DNA of 64,000 nucleotides from MGIIb-O2 sp002494975 (GCA_028355015.1 JAOMRN010000002.1:124001-188000); one strand, 5' to 3'. Shown: positions 52,775 to 61,643, counted from the stretch's first letter. Notes: generated by a model not told the origin, from the sequence alone. A program made the numbers and translations.

Positions 52775-52856
52775 GCGGGTGGGTTGAAATAGGGCAGGTA
52801 AGTCGCGAGGATGCCGTAAAGGCCACTGGAAACAGTGAACACGGGAGGACCGTAGA
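52775..52856 (+). promoter_or_regulatory. GC-richer structured leader of the S13-S4-S11-RpoD cluster
   Basis: This stretch is clearly richer in G than its surroundings. It contains CACTG-GAAA-CAGTG (52824-52837), a 5-bp stem with a GNRA tetraloop, and ACGG-GAGGA-CCGT (52841-52853), whose loop holds the GGGAGG ribosome binding site of S13. That geometry would allow translational control, as in other ribosomal-protein operons. Structure is judged by eye only. Confidence 0.45.
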
Positions 52857-53321
52857 ATGAGTAAAGAAAAACAAGAGATTGGAGATGACTTCTCCTATAT
52901 TATCAGAATGGCTGACAGCGACATAGATGGATTGAAACCAATAGCAATAGGACTTGCATCGGTTAAAGGCATAGGAGTTCGTACATCTCAGCAACTATGC
53001 AGACTAGCAAACATCGATGGAACAAAGCTCGGAGGTCATCTAGAAGATGATGAACAAAACAGACTTAGAGAGACTATTGATGGATACGCGACTAATGTCC
53101 CATGGTGGTTAGTTAATCGCCAAAGAGATTTAGAATCAAACGAGGATGCTCATCTTGTAGCAATGGATGTTAAAATGACTCGTGACGATGATATTTCACG
53201 CCTAGCTGGTATGAAAACATATCGTGGCTTAAGGCATAGAAGTGGGCACAAAGTTCGTGGCCAGAGACTTCGAAGTAATGGAAGAAGTGGTACTGCACTC
53301 GGTGTGCAGAGGAAGAAGTGA
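52857..53321 (+). CDS. rps13: 30S ribosomal protein S13
   Basis: 154 residues. Archaeal uS13 features: DFSYIIRMADSDIDGLKP, ALASVKGIGVRTSQQLCRLA (helix-hairpin-helix), WLVNRQRDLESNEDAHLV, and the C-terminal YRGLRHRSGHKVRGQRLRSN that reaches into the tRNA sites of the 30S head. The start is the ATG at 52857 with GGGAGG eight bases upstream. First gene of the conserved archaeal order S13-S4-S11-RpoD; S4 follows after 9 bp. Confidence 0.97.
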   Translation: MSKEKQEIGDDFSYIIRMADSDIDGLKPIAIGLASVKGIGVRTSQQLCRLANIDGTKLGGHLEDDEQNRLRETIDGYATNVPWWLVNRQRDLESNEDAHLVAMDVKMTRDDDISRLAGMKTYRGLRHRSGHKVRGQRLRSNGRSGTALGVQRKK

Positions 53322-53330
53322 GGTGAGATT

Positions 53331-54011
53331 ATGGGAGATCCTAAATTTGCACGATCAAAAACACAGACACCTACTCATCCGTGGAAACAGGCACGTATTG
53401 ATGAAGAGCACGCTTTGAAAGAAAAATATGGCTTGAAAAAAGTTGGAGGAATGAAAGAGATTTGGAGAGAGAAATCTTCACTTCGTAGACACAGAAACCA
53501 AGCAATGAAGCTAATTGGAAGAGTAGATACTTCTGAAGGGCATTTTGCCAGAGAGAAAACAGATTTAGTTAATTCATTATGTAGGCAAGGTTTGCTTGTA
53601 GAAGGCGCAAATATAGACGACGTTCTGCAAATAAATGTTGAGCATATGCTTTCTAGAAGATTACAATCTGTAGTCTACTACAGAGGATTGGCACCGTCCA
53701 TGCGAGCGGCAAGAAATATGATTGTCCATGGTCACATCTCCATAGGAGAACAAAAAATGACTGTTCCCGGTTATCATATTAGAAAGCATGAAGAAGAAAA
53801 TTTGAATTATTCTTCCAACTCAGTTTACAATGACCCCAACCACCCCTTCAGATTAGAAATGGAAAAATTAAGACTAACTATGGTCACCGATGAAGAGCCT
53901 GAAGAAGTTGGAGCCCCTAAGGCTGCTACTGAGGATTTCGTTGAAAAAATCAAGAAGGATGCTGAAGAAGCTCCTAAAATCGAAGAAACAATTCCTAAGG
54001 AGGGTAACTGA
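53331..54011 (+). CDS. rps4: 30S ribosomal protein S4
   Basis: 226 residues. The archaeal uS4 core has MGDPKFARSKTQTPTHPW, EKYGLKKVGGMKEIWREKSS, and the S4 RNA-binding motif MLSRRLQSVVYYRGLAPSMR with HGHISIGEQKMTVPGYHI. After ~180 there is a Glu/Lys-rich tail (EEVGAPKAATEDFVEKIKKD) not needed for the fold and probably disordered. GAGGTGA precedes the ATG. Its stop codon overlaps the S11 start by one base (TGATG), so the two are translationally coupled. Confidence 0.97.
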   Translation: MGDPKFARSKTQTPTHPWKQARIDEEHALKEKYGLKKVGGMKEIWREKSSLRRHRNQAMKLIGRVDTSEGHFAREKTDLVNSLCRQGLLVEGANIDDVLQINVEHMLSRRLQSVVYYRGLAPSMRAARNMIVHGHISIGEQKMTVPGYHIRKHEEENLNYSSNSVYNDPNHPFRLEMEKLRLTMVTDEEPEEVGAPKAATEDFVEKIKKDAEEAPKIEETIPKEGN

Positions 54012-54391
54012 TGGGACATAAAGCTATTTTACATATTTTCAGTACAAGTAACAATGTACTAATTACTGCTACCGACTTAACTGGAGCTGAAACTATTTGC
54101 AAGGTTTCTGGTGGTATGGTAACTAAGGGCGGTAGTGATTCGGGTGGACAATTCGCTTCGACTCGTGCTGCTGAGAGAATCGCAGAAATGTTGGCTGAGA
54201 AAGATTTTGATCAAGTTATTGTAAAATATAGAGGAGCAGGTGGAAATCGAAATCATAACGCACCTGGTGCAACTTCGGCTATACGTGCCCTTACTAGAGC
54301 GGGTGTTCAAATAACTAGAATCGAAGATGTCACTCCAATTCCAACAGATGGGACGAAAGCAAAGGGTGGCCGTCGCGGACGAAGAGTGTGA
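54011..54391 (+). CDS. rps11: 30S ribosomal protein S11
   Basis: 126 residues, typical size. Family blocks: AILHIFSTSNNVLITATDLTG, GGMVTKGGSDSGGQFASTRA, VIVKYRGAGGNRNHNAPGAT, GVQITRIEDVTPIPTDGTK and a basic C-terminus GGRRGRRV. It sits on the 30S platform. It overlaps rps4 by one base; rpoD starts 10 bp after its stop. Confidence 0.97.
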   Translation: MGHKAILHIFSTSNNVLITATDLTGAETICKVSGGMVTKGGSDSGGQFASTRAAERIAEMLAEKDFDQVIVKYRGAGGNRNHNAPGATSAIRALTRAGVQITRIEDVTPIPTDGTKAKGGRRGRRV

Positions 54392-54401
54392 GGTGCAAGA
54401 T

Positions 54402-55286
54402 ATGGTTAAAGTTACAATTATTGAAGAAACTGATGAAAGAATAAAGATTCTTTTATCTGATACTGACAGAGCTTTTGTGAACTCAATTCGAAGATCTTTG
54501 ATTTCAGATACTCCAAAAATGGCTATCGAGACTGTACGTTTTGAAATGGGAACTGTTGAACAAGAAGATACAATTTGGGAAACTACAGGACCTCTTCCAG
54601 ATGAAATGATTGCACAAAGACTTGCAATGATTCCAATACCAACTCGACATGATGAATTTCATTTCCAAGATGAATGCCCTAATTGTTCTGAACTTGTTGA
54701 AGAAGATAGAGGATGTCCAATGTGTACCATGATTTACACTTGTAAAGCATTTGGAAGTGAAGAAGGAACTATGGTTACTGCTAGAGATCTAAACTATCTT
54801 GGAGACTCTACTCTAGAAATTCCTGAATTATACAAAACTATTCCAATCACGAAACTTTTCCGTGGACAAATGGTTGAATTTTATGCAACTGCAATCATGG
54901 GAAGAGGTAGAGACCATGCTAAATGGTCACCTGCTTGTGGTGTTACTTTCGAACCAAACCATATTGGAGTAATTAATAACAAAACAAAAGCAAAAATTTT
55001 ATGGGATTTGAAATTAGGAATTACGGCAAAAGATTTTACTGATGGGAAATTAGAAGATTACTACAAAGTTCAAGAGCTGAAGAAGCAGTTACATCATGTA
55101 GGTGAAGGAACTGAAGAATCGAGAACTTTCAAAGATGCAATTATTCTTGAGGAAGTACCTAGAGAATTTATTCTAAGTTTTGAAACAGATGGTTCTATGA
55201 CTCCAAGAACCGCCTTTGATATGGCAGTAAAAGAGTTAGCTGGAAGATTCGACACTATTGAAGAAGATTCTAATGCAGTATTCTAA
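54402..55286 (+). CDS. rpoD: RNA polymerase subunit D
   Basis: About 294 residues from the ATG at 54402 (MVKVTIIEETDERIKILLSD). GAGGTG lies just upstream, and an open frame further upstream only overlaps rps11. It is the alpha/Rpb3-like subunit that nucleates polymerase assembly with subunit L. FVNSIRRSLISDTPKMAIETV is the dimerisation helix. The inserted domain contains ECPNCSELVEED, GCPMCTMIYTCKAFG, giving five Cys in a ferredoxin-like or zinc-binding arrangement; in other archaea this domain carries Fe-S clusters. The C-terminus (ILSFETDGSMTPRTAFDMAV) closes the fold. Confidence 0.96.
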   Translation: MVKVTIIEETDERIKILLSDTDRAFVNSIRRSLISDTPKMAIETVRFEMGTVEQEDTIWETTGPLPDEMIAQRLAMIPIPTRHDEFHFQDECPNCSELVEEDRGCPMCTMIYTCKAFGSEEGTMVTARDLNYLGDSTLEIPELYKTIPITKLFRGQMVEFYATAIMGRGRDHAKWSPACGVTFEPNHIGVINNKTKAKILWDLKLGITAKDFTDGKLEDYYKVQELKKQLHHVGEGTEESRTFKDAIILEEVPREFILSFETDGSMTPRTAFDMAVKELAGRFDTIEEDSNAVF

Positions 55287-55331
55287 TTTAGTTGAAGAGT
55301 TTTTATTCTACTTCACTTAGGGTGCTTTGGT

Positions 55332-56300
55332 ATGACTGTTATACTCGGTCGAGGTGAATCAGGCTCACATGTGACCCTGATTTTCACTATAAACGATAAT
55401 TCTAAAGATTTAGATGAGCAAGGGAGTCTAGGAGTTGGGCTATGTCTAGAACATGGTGTGGAGATTATAGCAAGAGGTGTCGAAGGAAATTTCGGCGTGA
55501 ATGTTAAATTTATCGAAGGTAAAGGCGAATCTGAGCTATACGAGCAGGTATTCAAATTGTTATCTGAAAGTATAATAAATATCAAAAATTATAATTGGGA
55601 TCTGGCTGTAAGATTAAAATTACCAATTTCCCAGGGATTTGGGATGTCTGCTGCAGGAGCAATTGCTGCCGCTTTGGCTATTCAAAGAGCAGTCGGTGAA
55701 CCTCATGAAGAAAGTCTGAGACGAGCATTTGCAATAGCACATCGTGTTGAAAGAAATCGGTCGACTGGTTTGGGAGATGTTACTGCTTTAGCTGCAGGGG
55801 GTGTTGAAAGACGAATCTCCCCAGGTGCACCTTTTACTGGCGATTTATTGACTAAAGGTCCCGGAATTTCAGAGGGATGGTATGAGAAAATAGAGGTACT
55901 ATTGGCTTGGAAAGATGATTCTGGTAAACATACTTCATCTTATATTGACGACCCAAAATGGAAAGAATCGATTAGTAAAGCAGGAACTAAACAGATGAAT
56001 AGTTTAATGCAAGGAGATTGGAATAAATCTCAATGGAGGGATTTAATTGAAAGTTCAGAGGTTTTTGCCTATGAAAGTGGTCTACTGTTAGATTCTAGTA
56101 GATCGAAATTACTCGAAGAATCTAGAGGAATTATAGACACTTTAGAGTTAGAATATAAGCCTCTATTATGTATGTTAGGAAAAAGTCTAGTCATCGTCCC
56201 TAAGAATGTGGAAGATGAAAATATTCCGGATAATCTACAACAGAGATTAGAGGAAATAGGATTTAAAACTCAAAAAACGCTGTTACGAAGATTATTCTGA
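55332..56300 (+). CDS. pok: Pantoate kinase (archaeal CoA pathway)
   Basis: A 322-residue GHMP-superfamily kinase. Diagnostic segments are SLGVGLCLEHGVEI, LPISQGFGMSAAGAIAAALA (ATP loop), AHRVERNRSTGLGDVTALAAGGVERRISPG and a C-terminal GKSLVIVPKN. Pantoate kinase with phosphopantothenate synthetase replaces PanC/PanK in archaeal coenzyme A synthesis; its partner gene is not in the window. It follows rpoD by ~45 bp in the place where L18e is usual. Its last nine bases overlap the convergent nuclease gene. Confidence 0.9.
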   Translation: MTVILGRGESGSHVTLIFTINDNSKDLDEQGSLGVGLCLEHGVEIIARGVEGNFGVNVKFIEGKGESELYEQVFKLLSESIINIKNYNWDLAVRLKLPISQGFGMSAAGAIAAALAIQRAVGEPHEESLRRAFAIAHRVERNRSTGLGDVTALAAGGVERRISPGAPFTGDLLTKGPGISEGWYEKIEVLLAWKDDSGKHTSSYIDDPKWKESISKAGTKQMNSLMQGDWNKSQWRDLIESSEVFAYESGLLLDSSRSKLLEESRGIIDTLELEYKPLLCMLGKSLVIVPKNVEDENIPDNLQQRLEEIGFKTQKTLLRRLF

Positions 56301-57374
56301 TTTTTTCTTAATACTTTCATGAAATGTCGCTAAAGCTTCCAAATTCAAAGGGCTGGAATCAAGTAAAATTGCTCCCTTTAATCTGAGAGTTTCACAAAAC
56401 CCATGTCTATACACAATAGCGCCTTGACCGTATTCATTCACGTATCTATCAACTTGTTTCTGTGTTTTTTTCTTAGGGAATCTTAAATCTGCACCGAAGA
56501 AGTGTTTTGCATCAATCCATGCACAAGGAATACCGTTAATTCTAACGTCGTCTAATAATAATAAGTCTGGAGTAATAATTGCACGTCCTTCTGATTTTTT
56601 TTGCTCGGCAAGTAGATCTTCTTGACGGCGAAATCTAACATTAAGAGAAGTGAAATAATCGCATAATATATCTTCAAAAACCTCTGCAGCATTTTGTGTT
56701 TCTGATTGATTGACTGAACTAACACGATCAGCAGATTCGGCTAACTGGAATTGTTCTCTATCTCTTTCATTCATTTTACTCGGGACTTTGAGTGTCTCCT
56801 TGATCTTATTTTTCGACCAACCTCGGCCGGTTAATATCGCCCGAAATACATTCACTGGAGGTGCATCAAATCTAGTAGATAGAGAAAGTACGCTTTCACC
56901 GCTATCATATCTTCTCTTCAATTCATTAGCGCGACTCATTAGTCTACCATGAGAATAAACACTTTTTTCTTGATTTAACGCACTTCTTAATGATAATGAT
57001 TGTTCAAGAGTTATATCTAATTTTTCAATTTTCTTAGCTATTTGCTGGACCCTCTCTTCAGGAAGGAAACCGAATTCTCCGGGTGAGCAAACCAAAGGGC
57101 TCGCTTTACTCTGTACCGATTTTTTAACCGCATTTAAATCCCATTTGACATTAACAATCTTGGCAGGAGGGTCGATATCTTGCGAGAAACCCATTGGTGC
57201 AGGATTCACTGTGAATCGAGATAAAGCACGCTGTATTGCTTCATCATCGCCGCCTTGATTGATGTCTACAGAAGTATTTTTCGTACTATTACGGCGACGA
57301 CGAGGGCGGCGTTTCTGCCGCTTATTACCATCATCTTGTTCACTCAACGGTACTTCGAAGAGAATACGCACCAT
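56292..57374 (-). CDS. CDIN1/C15orf41-like PD-(D/E)xK nuclease
   Basis: About 360 residues from the ATG at 57372-57374 (MVRILFEVPLSE); a TTG five codons upstream is possible. The N-terminal ~70 residues are basic and disordered (RRPRRRRNSTKNT). The middle region has helical, HTH-like segments (RLMSRANELKRRYDSGESVL, RFDAPPVNVFRAILTGRGWS). The C-terminal domain shows the TPD signature: IITPDLLLLDDVRINGIPCAWIDAKHFFG, then KQVDRYVNEYGQGAIVYRHGF. This matches the layout I know for human CDIN1 (C15orf41): helices, then TPDxxL, a WI-D/E-x-K catalytic strand and a GxGxVxYxxGF block. A DNA-repair or replication nuclease is likely. It overlaps pantoate kinase 3' to 3' by nine bases. Confidence 0.8.
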   Translation of the reverse strand: MVRILFEVPLSEQDDGNKRQKRRPRRRRNSTKNTSVDINQGGDDEAIQRALSRFTVNPAPMGFSQDIDPPAKIVNVKWDLNAVKKSVQSKASPLVCSPGEFGFLPEERVQQIAKKIEKLDITLEQSLSLRSALNQEKSVYSHGRLMSRANELKRRYDSGESVLSLSTRFDAPPVNVFRAILTGRGWSKNKIKETLKVPSKMNERDREQFQLAESADRVSSVNQSETQNAAEVFEDILCDYFTSLNVRFRRQEDLLAEQKKSEGRAIITPDLLLLDDVRINGIPCAWIDAKHFFGADLRFPKKKTQKQVDRYVNEYGQGAIVYRHGFCETLRLKGAILLDSSPLNLEALATFHESIKKKSE

Positions 57375-57413
57375 GAACCCACCGTGCAAGAGATATGGAA
57401 GAAGTTAGATATC

Positions 57414-60266
57414 TTAGACAAAGGCAATTCCGGGCTCTAATGGTGAAGCAACCCTTGCTTTACCTGCAACATCGTCGCCATCTCCAACCTCGTAAGATAC
57501 TACTGAGCCTACTGAAAGGGCGTTTGCAATAAATTCTGCATTTTTATTTATGAGTTCGCTTTCATTAAATTTAGAAGATATTAAAGAAGCTTCTCCCTCT
57601 GACCAAGTATATATTTTGCCTCTATTTTTCTTATTCCCCAGTGTGAAAGATTGCCATGCTTGAAAAATTTCACCTCGCAAATTTTCTTCATTGAATATTT
57701 CTAATGAGCGCAAATATTCCACTCCATTCTTTCGAAAATCAAAATCGCTCTTACTAAGAGAAATGGCCTCTAAGGCAAGATTGTTCTTCCAACTGGCTGC
57801 AGTTTGAATAACGCAACTTGAAATGAGAGTATCTGAATGTCTTTGAGCGAGTCCTTTCACATTTCTCGAACTATCTATCAATGCCCTAAGATAACTCTCT
57901 TTAGCAAGGTTAATTGTATCGGTACTATTCTTTTCTAAATCTTTTATAACAAGTTCACTAATCATTTTCTCACCCCCCATTTTCGACCAAAATTCTTCTG
58001 CAATGTGGGGGGTCGCTGGTGCTAACATAGGAATCCAATTAGAAAGGAATATTTTTGCCGTACTGGCATCTGAACCACCTCTTCTCCGATACCATTGCCA
58101 ATCGGATAACATTTCAAAGTGGCTAATCATTACACCTTCACGTAAACTGACGTTTTTCATTGCAATCTTCCATCTCGAATGATTTAAACGCATTCTGGCT
58201 AATATCCATTCATCAATTTCATTTGGAGAATTAGTTAATTCATTAGAAGATTCAAATGCCTCAATAATTGATTGCATTTGTCGATGATTTGAGACTATGG
58301 CATTATCAGACCAATCCATACCTGCTTCAGGATTCGCTCCGAATAAAATGAACAGACGAACGGTATCGGCACCATATTTATCCACCATGGTTCCCGGGCT
58401 CACTGTATTTCCTAACGACTTACTCATTTTCGCCTGCCTAGTAGTAAGGTCGGATTTACAAGATGGACAGTTTCCATCAAAATTTTCTATATGATATTCT
58501 ATATTACATTCGACACAAAAAGGTGCTGGAGCGTTTAACATACCTTGGCATACTAATTGACCAAATGGTTCTCCAGTTGTATTCATTCCAAGATCTCTTG
58601 TTGCTTTAGTAAAGAATCTTGCATAAAGAAGGTGCATGACTGCGTGTTCGATTCCTCCTATGTACAAGTCTATGCCTCCTTCCATCCAATAATCAATAAT
58701 CTCACGGTTAAATGGACTGTCTTCATTATTAGAATCTCCATATCTTAGGAAATACCATGATGAATCATAAAATGTATCCATTGTGTCTGTTTCACGTCTT
58801 GCCTGAAGCCCACATTGTGGGCAATTAGTCATGAGAAATTTTTCACTAGATTCTAGAGGATTACCACTTTCATCCCAACTAAATTTGACATCTAATGGTA
58901 GTCGGACTGGGAGTTCATTGTATGGGACTGGAACAACTCCACAATCATCGCAATGAAGCATCGGTATTGGAGTCCCCCAGAATCTCTGACGACTTAGAAG
59001 CCAATCTTTCAATCTATATTGAACGGTACCATGACCTGACTTCTCAGATTCTAGTGCTGCAATTACTGCTTCCTTAGCTTCATCTCCAAATAGTCCATCA
59101 AAACCATCTCTGGAAGAGTTATTCATATATCCTAGGGCATCGAGTACGGGATTTTCCTCGATTGCACTTTCATCATTAGTACGAGAAAGCACTGGTTTGA
59201 TTGGAAGATCGTACTTCTTAGCAAAATCATAGTCTCTCTGATCATGTCCCGGTACAGCCATTACAGCTCCAGTCCCATAACTGGCAACAACGAAATTACC
59301 TGCATAAATTGGAACTTTTTCACCACTAAGTGGATTTATCGCAAACCTTCCTAATGGTACGCCCTTCTTTTCTTTCAACATATTAATTCTCTCGAATTCA
59401 GACATCTTGGCACATTCGTCACGGAGAGCCTTCCAGCCTTCCTCGTATTCTGTTCCAGAAACAAGTGACTCGCAAAGAGGATGCTCGGGCGATAATGTCA
59501 CAAATGTCACGCCAAATATTGTATCGGGCCTAGTAGTAAATGCACCTATTACAGATTCTTCACCAACAACAGGGAAGTCAATATGAGCCCCGTGAGACCT
59601 ACCTATCCAATTTCTTTGCATGGCTTTGACATTTTCAGGGAAATTGATATTATCTAAATCATCAAGTAATTCATCAGCATATTCCGTCATACGTAGAAAC
59701 CATTGTGCCATATCTTTCTGAACAACTTCTAAACCACAACGCCAGCAACGATTATTTTTGACTTGCTCATTCGCAAGTACGGTATCACAATCATTACACC
59801 AATTTACTGGAGCAAATCTTCTCTCCACTAATCCAGCTTCATAAAATCGAATAAAAAGTTCTTGATTCCAACGATAATATTCCGGAGTTGAAGTAGCAAA
59901 GGTCCGATTCCAATCATAGGAATAACCCATTCTTTCTTGATCGGTTCGAATCATTGCAATATTTCTTTCTGTAACATCGTGAGGATGGCCCCCCTCTTTC
60001 TTTGCGGCATTCTCTGCTGGCATTCCGAATGAATCATAACCCATGGGATAGAGTACATTTTTACCCATTAATCGTTGGAATCTTGCCATAGCATCACCAA
60101 TCGAATAATTCCGAACATGCCCCATATGCATATTACCTGACGGATAAGGAAACATTTCTAAACAGTAGAATTTTGGTTTAGATGTATCTACCTTAACTGA
60201 AAATACATCCTTTTCTTTCCATTGATTTTGCCAGTACGATTCTATTCGATGCACGTCATAATTCAT
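57414..60266 (-). CDS. leuS: Leucyl-tRNA synthetase, bacterial type
   Basis: A 950-residue class I synthetase. MFPYPSGNMHMGHVRNYSIGDAMAR carries the HIGH-type motif (HMGH, ~residue 47). GYDSFGMPAENAAKK, the editing-domain segment FTTRPDTIFGVTF, DTMDTFYDSSWYFLRY and QAKMSKSLGNTVSPG (KMSKS, ~612) follow. The PYPSG..HMGHVRNYTIGD form and the DAFGLPAENAA-like stretch belong to bacterial/mitochondrial LeuRS, not to archaeal/eukaryotic enzymes. Two extra Cys-rich zinc knuckles are present (CNDCDTVLANEQVKNNRCWRC and CVECNIEYHI..CPSC). The end is an ordinary anticodon-binding and C-terminal domain. It is divergent from the MBL hydrolase gene. Confidence 0.96.
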   Translation of the reverse strand: MNYDVHRIESYWQNQWKEKDVFSVKVDTSKPKFYCLEMFPYPSGNMHMGHVRNYSIGDAMARFQRLMGKNVLYPMGYDSFGMPAENAAKKEGGHPHDVTERNIAMIRTDQERMGYSYDWNRTFATSTPEYYRWNQELFIRFYEAGLVERRFAPVNWCNDCDTVLANEQVKNNRCWRCGLEVVQKDMAQWFLRMTEYADELLDDLDNINFPENVKAMQRNWIGRSHGAHIDFPVVGEESVIGAFTTRPDTIFGVTFVTLSPEHPLCESLVSGTEYEEGWKALRDECAKMSEFERINMLKEKKGVPLGRFAINPLSGEKVPIYAGNFVVASYGTGAVMAVPGHDQRDYDFAKKYDLPIKPVLSRTNDESAIEENPVLDALGYMNNSSRDGFDGLFGDEAKEAVIAALESEKSGHGTVQYRLKDWLLSRQRFWGTPIPMLHCDDCGVVPVPYNELPVRLPLDVKFSWDESGNPLESSEKFLMTNCPQCGLQARRETDTMDTFYDSSWYFLRYGDSNNEDSPFNREIIDYWMEGGIDLYIGGIEHAVMHLLYARFFTKATRDLGMNTTGEPFGQLVCQGMLNAPAPFCVECNIEYHIENFDGNCPSCKSDLTTRQAKMSKSLGNTVSPGTMVDKYGADTVRLFILFGANPEAGMDWSDNAIVSNHRQMQSIIEAFESSNELTNSPNEIDEWILARMRLNHSRWKIAMKNVSLREGVMISHFEMLSDWQWYRRRGGSDASTAKIFLSNWIPMLAPATPHIAEEFWSKMGGEKMISELVIKDLEKNSTDTINLAKESYLRALIDSSRNVKGLAQRHSDTLISSCVIQTAASWKNNLALEAISLSKSDFDFRKNGVEYLRSLEIFNEENLRGEIFQAWQSFTLGNKKNRGKIYTWSEGEASLISSKFNESELINKNAEFIANALSVGSVVSYEVGDGDDVAGKARVASPLEPGIAFV

Positions 60267-60351
60267 TTAATCACGTCCACTAATTATTCTTTGACTGATG
60301 ATAATATCAAGTGAAGATTCATTACAAATTCAAAGGTCTTTTCTCTGGTAA

Positions 60352-61182
60352 ATGGATACACCACTTGATTCACACGCTTCGACTATCAGAGTTCGCTATG
60401 AAACCTCTCCTTTGAATATGAGCCGGTATGCCTATGCGGCAGGTATACTTCGATATGTCATTATGTTAGGGGAAGGAGAGTTTGATATTCAGATCAGAGA
60501 CGATGGAGTTGAGGTGTGGGTTACACAAATGGGGAATTACATGAATATGAATACCGCATGGGTTAATCGCTCTACTGGCACTGTAGCCATAACAGACCCT
60601 TTTGATTCGAAAAGATGGGTTTCTGCCTTAAAAAAAGAGGGCTTACGTCCCACTCATTTACTTTACACACATACTCATCGTGACCATGTGGAAGGATATG
60701 CAGATATGATCGAATTAATACCAGAAATTGAAGTATGGGGACATAGTGATGCAAATTTATCTGGCCTTTTGGCATATGCTGTATTCAAAAAAGTTAACTT
60801 TACTAATGAATGGAACAATGGCCCTAATACGACAATAGAATGGTCAGTTGGAGGGATCAGTCTTTCAGTAACACATTCGCCCGGTCATGCCCCGGGGCAT
60901 GTCACAATTCATGGGCATGGAGTATACCACGCAGGGGATCTCCTTTTCACTGCCCATAGCGGACGTGTTGATTTGCCAGGAAGCGACCCGGGGGCACAAT
61001 GGGATAGTGTACTATACGCCAGAAATTTACTAAGAAATCTCCCTCGTAATTGGAGATTAATACCGGGCCATAGATATGATTGGATAGATGGGACTACTCC
61101 TGACTGGGTAAGTATAGAGGATGCTTTAGAGCATAATTATTCTCTCAATTCACCTGTTTTGAATAGTTTAGGTGGTGATTAA
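60352..61182 (+). CDS. Metallo-beta-lactamase-fold hydrolase
   Basis: A 276-residue MBL hydrolase from the ATG at 60352. Metal ligands are visible in THTHRDHVEGY, SPGHAPGHVTIHG, YHAGDLLFT and IPGHRYDW, the glyoxalase II/SdsA-like pattern for two metal ions. The first ~70 residues (VRYETSPLNMSRYAYAAGIL) are less conserved. It may hydrolyse a thioester or lactone; the substrate is unknown. Its stop is immediately followed by the ATG of the OsmC gene, so the two are coupled and may share a role in detoxifying electrophiles or thiol stress. Confidence 0.88.
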   Translation: MDTPLDSHASTIRVRYETSPLNMSRYAYAAGILRYVIMLGEGEFDIQIRDDGVEVWVTQMGNYMNMNTAWVNRSTGTVAITDPFDSKRWVSALKKEGLRPTHLLYTHTHRDHVEGYADMIELIPEIEVWGHSDANLSGLLAYAVFKKVNFTNEWNNGPNTTIEWSVGGISLSVTHSPGHAPGHVTIHGHGVYHAGDLLFTAHSGRVDLPGSDPGAQWDSVLYARNLLRNLPRNWRLIPGHRYDWIDGTTPDWVSIEDALEHNYSLNSPVLNSLGGD

Positions 61183-61584
61183 ATGGTTAGAATAGAAGCG
61201 AAATATGAAGGGGAATTACGGTGTACAGCGACACATGTTCCTTCAGGGAAGAAATTGATCACTGATGCCCCTCTGGACAACCATGGAAAGGGGGAGTCAT
61301 TCTCCCCTACCGATTTGTTGGCAACATCTATGCTAACTTGTATAATGACTATAATTGGCATTAGGGCTGAAAAAAGAGAAATCGATGTAGATGGAATGTT
61401 GGGAAGTATTGAAAAAATTATGGCTACAAATCCTCGCCGTATTGGAAAGTTAGAAATTAAGATTAAATTACCTAAAAATTTGAGTTCAGAAAACAGAGAA
61501 TGGTTGATTAAAGAAGGGTGTGATTGCCCAGTTTGTTTTTCAATTAATCAATCTATGGATGTGAATATTATTTTTGTCGATTAA
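61183..61584 (+). CDS. OsmC-family peroxiredoxin-like protein
   Basis: 133 residues, normal length. Typical OsmC/YhfA features are GKGESFSPTDLLATSMLTCIMTIIG with the peroxidatic Cys, and EGCDCPVCFSI with the resolving Cys in a CPV context. The first Cys sits at ~57 and the second near 118. Such proteins reduce organic hydroperoxides with thiols. It follows the MBL hydrolase with no gap. Start ATG at 61183. Confidence 0.9.
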   Translation: MVRIEAKYEGELRCTATHVPSGKKLITDAPLDNHGKGESFSPTDLLATSMLTCIMTIIGIRAEKREIDVDGMLGSIEKIMATNPRRIGKLEIKIKLPKNLSSENREWLIKEGCDCPVCFSINQSMDVNIIFVD

Positions 61585-61635
61585 TACTTTATCTGCCCTC
61601 GAATGACACGAATAATTCAATTTAAGATTAAACGA

Positions 61636-61643
61636 TTATATAT
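61636..61643 (+). promoter_or_regulatory. TATA box-like element before the micro-ORF/DoxX unit
   Basis: TTATATAT is centred about 26 bp before the ATG at 61667, the distance expected for a leaderless archaeal transcript starting at that codon. A perfect hairpin TGGCAC-GTAT-GTGCCA lies at 61668-61683, at the very 5' end of that transcript. Confidence 0.5.

Noticed and set aside
52775..52856. Leader before S13 as a fragment of RNase P or SRP RNA
   Set aside because: Too short and lacking the conserved core of either RNA; a ribosomal-protein leader explains it better.
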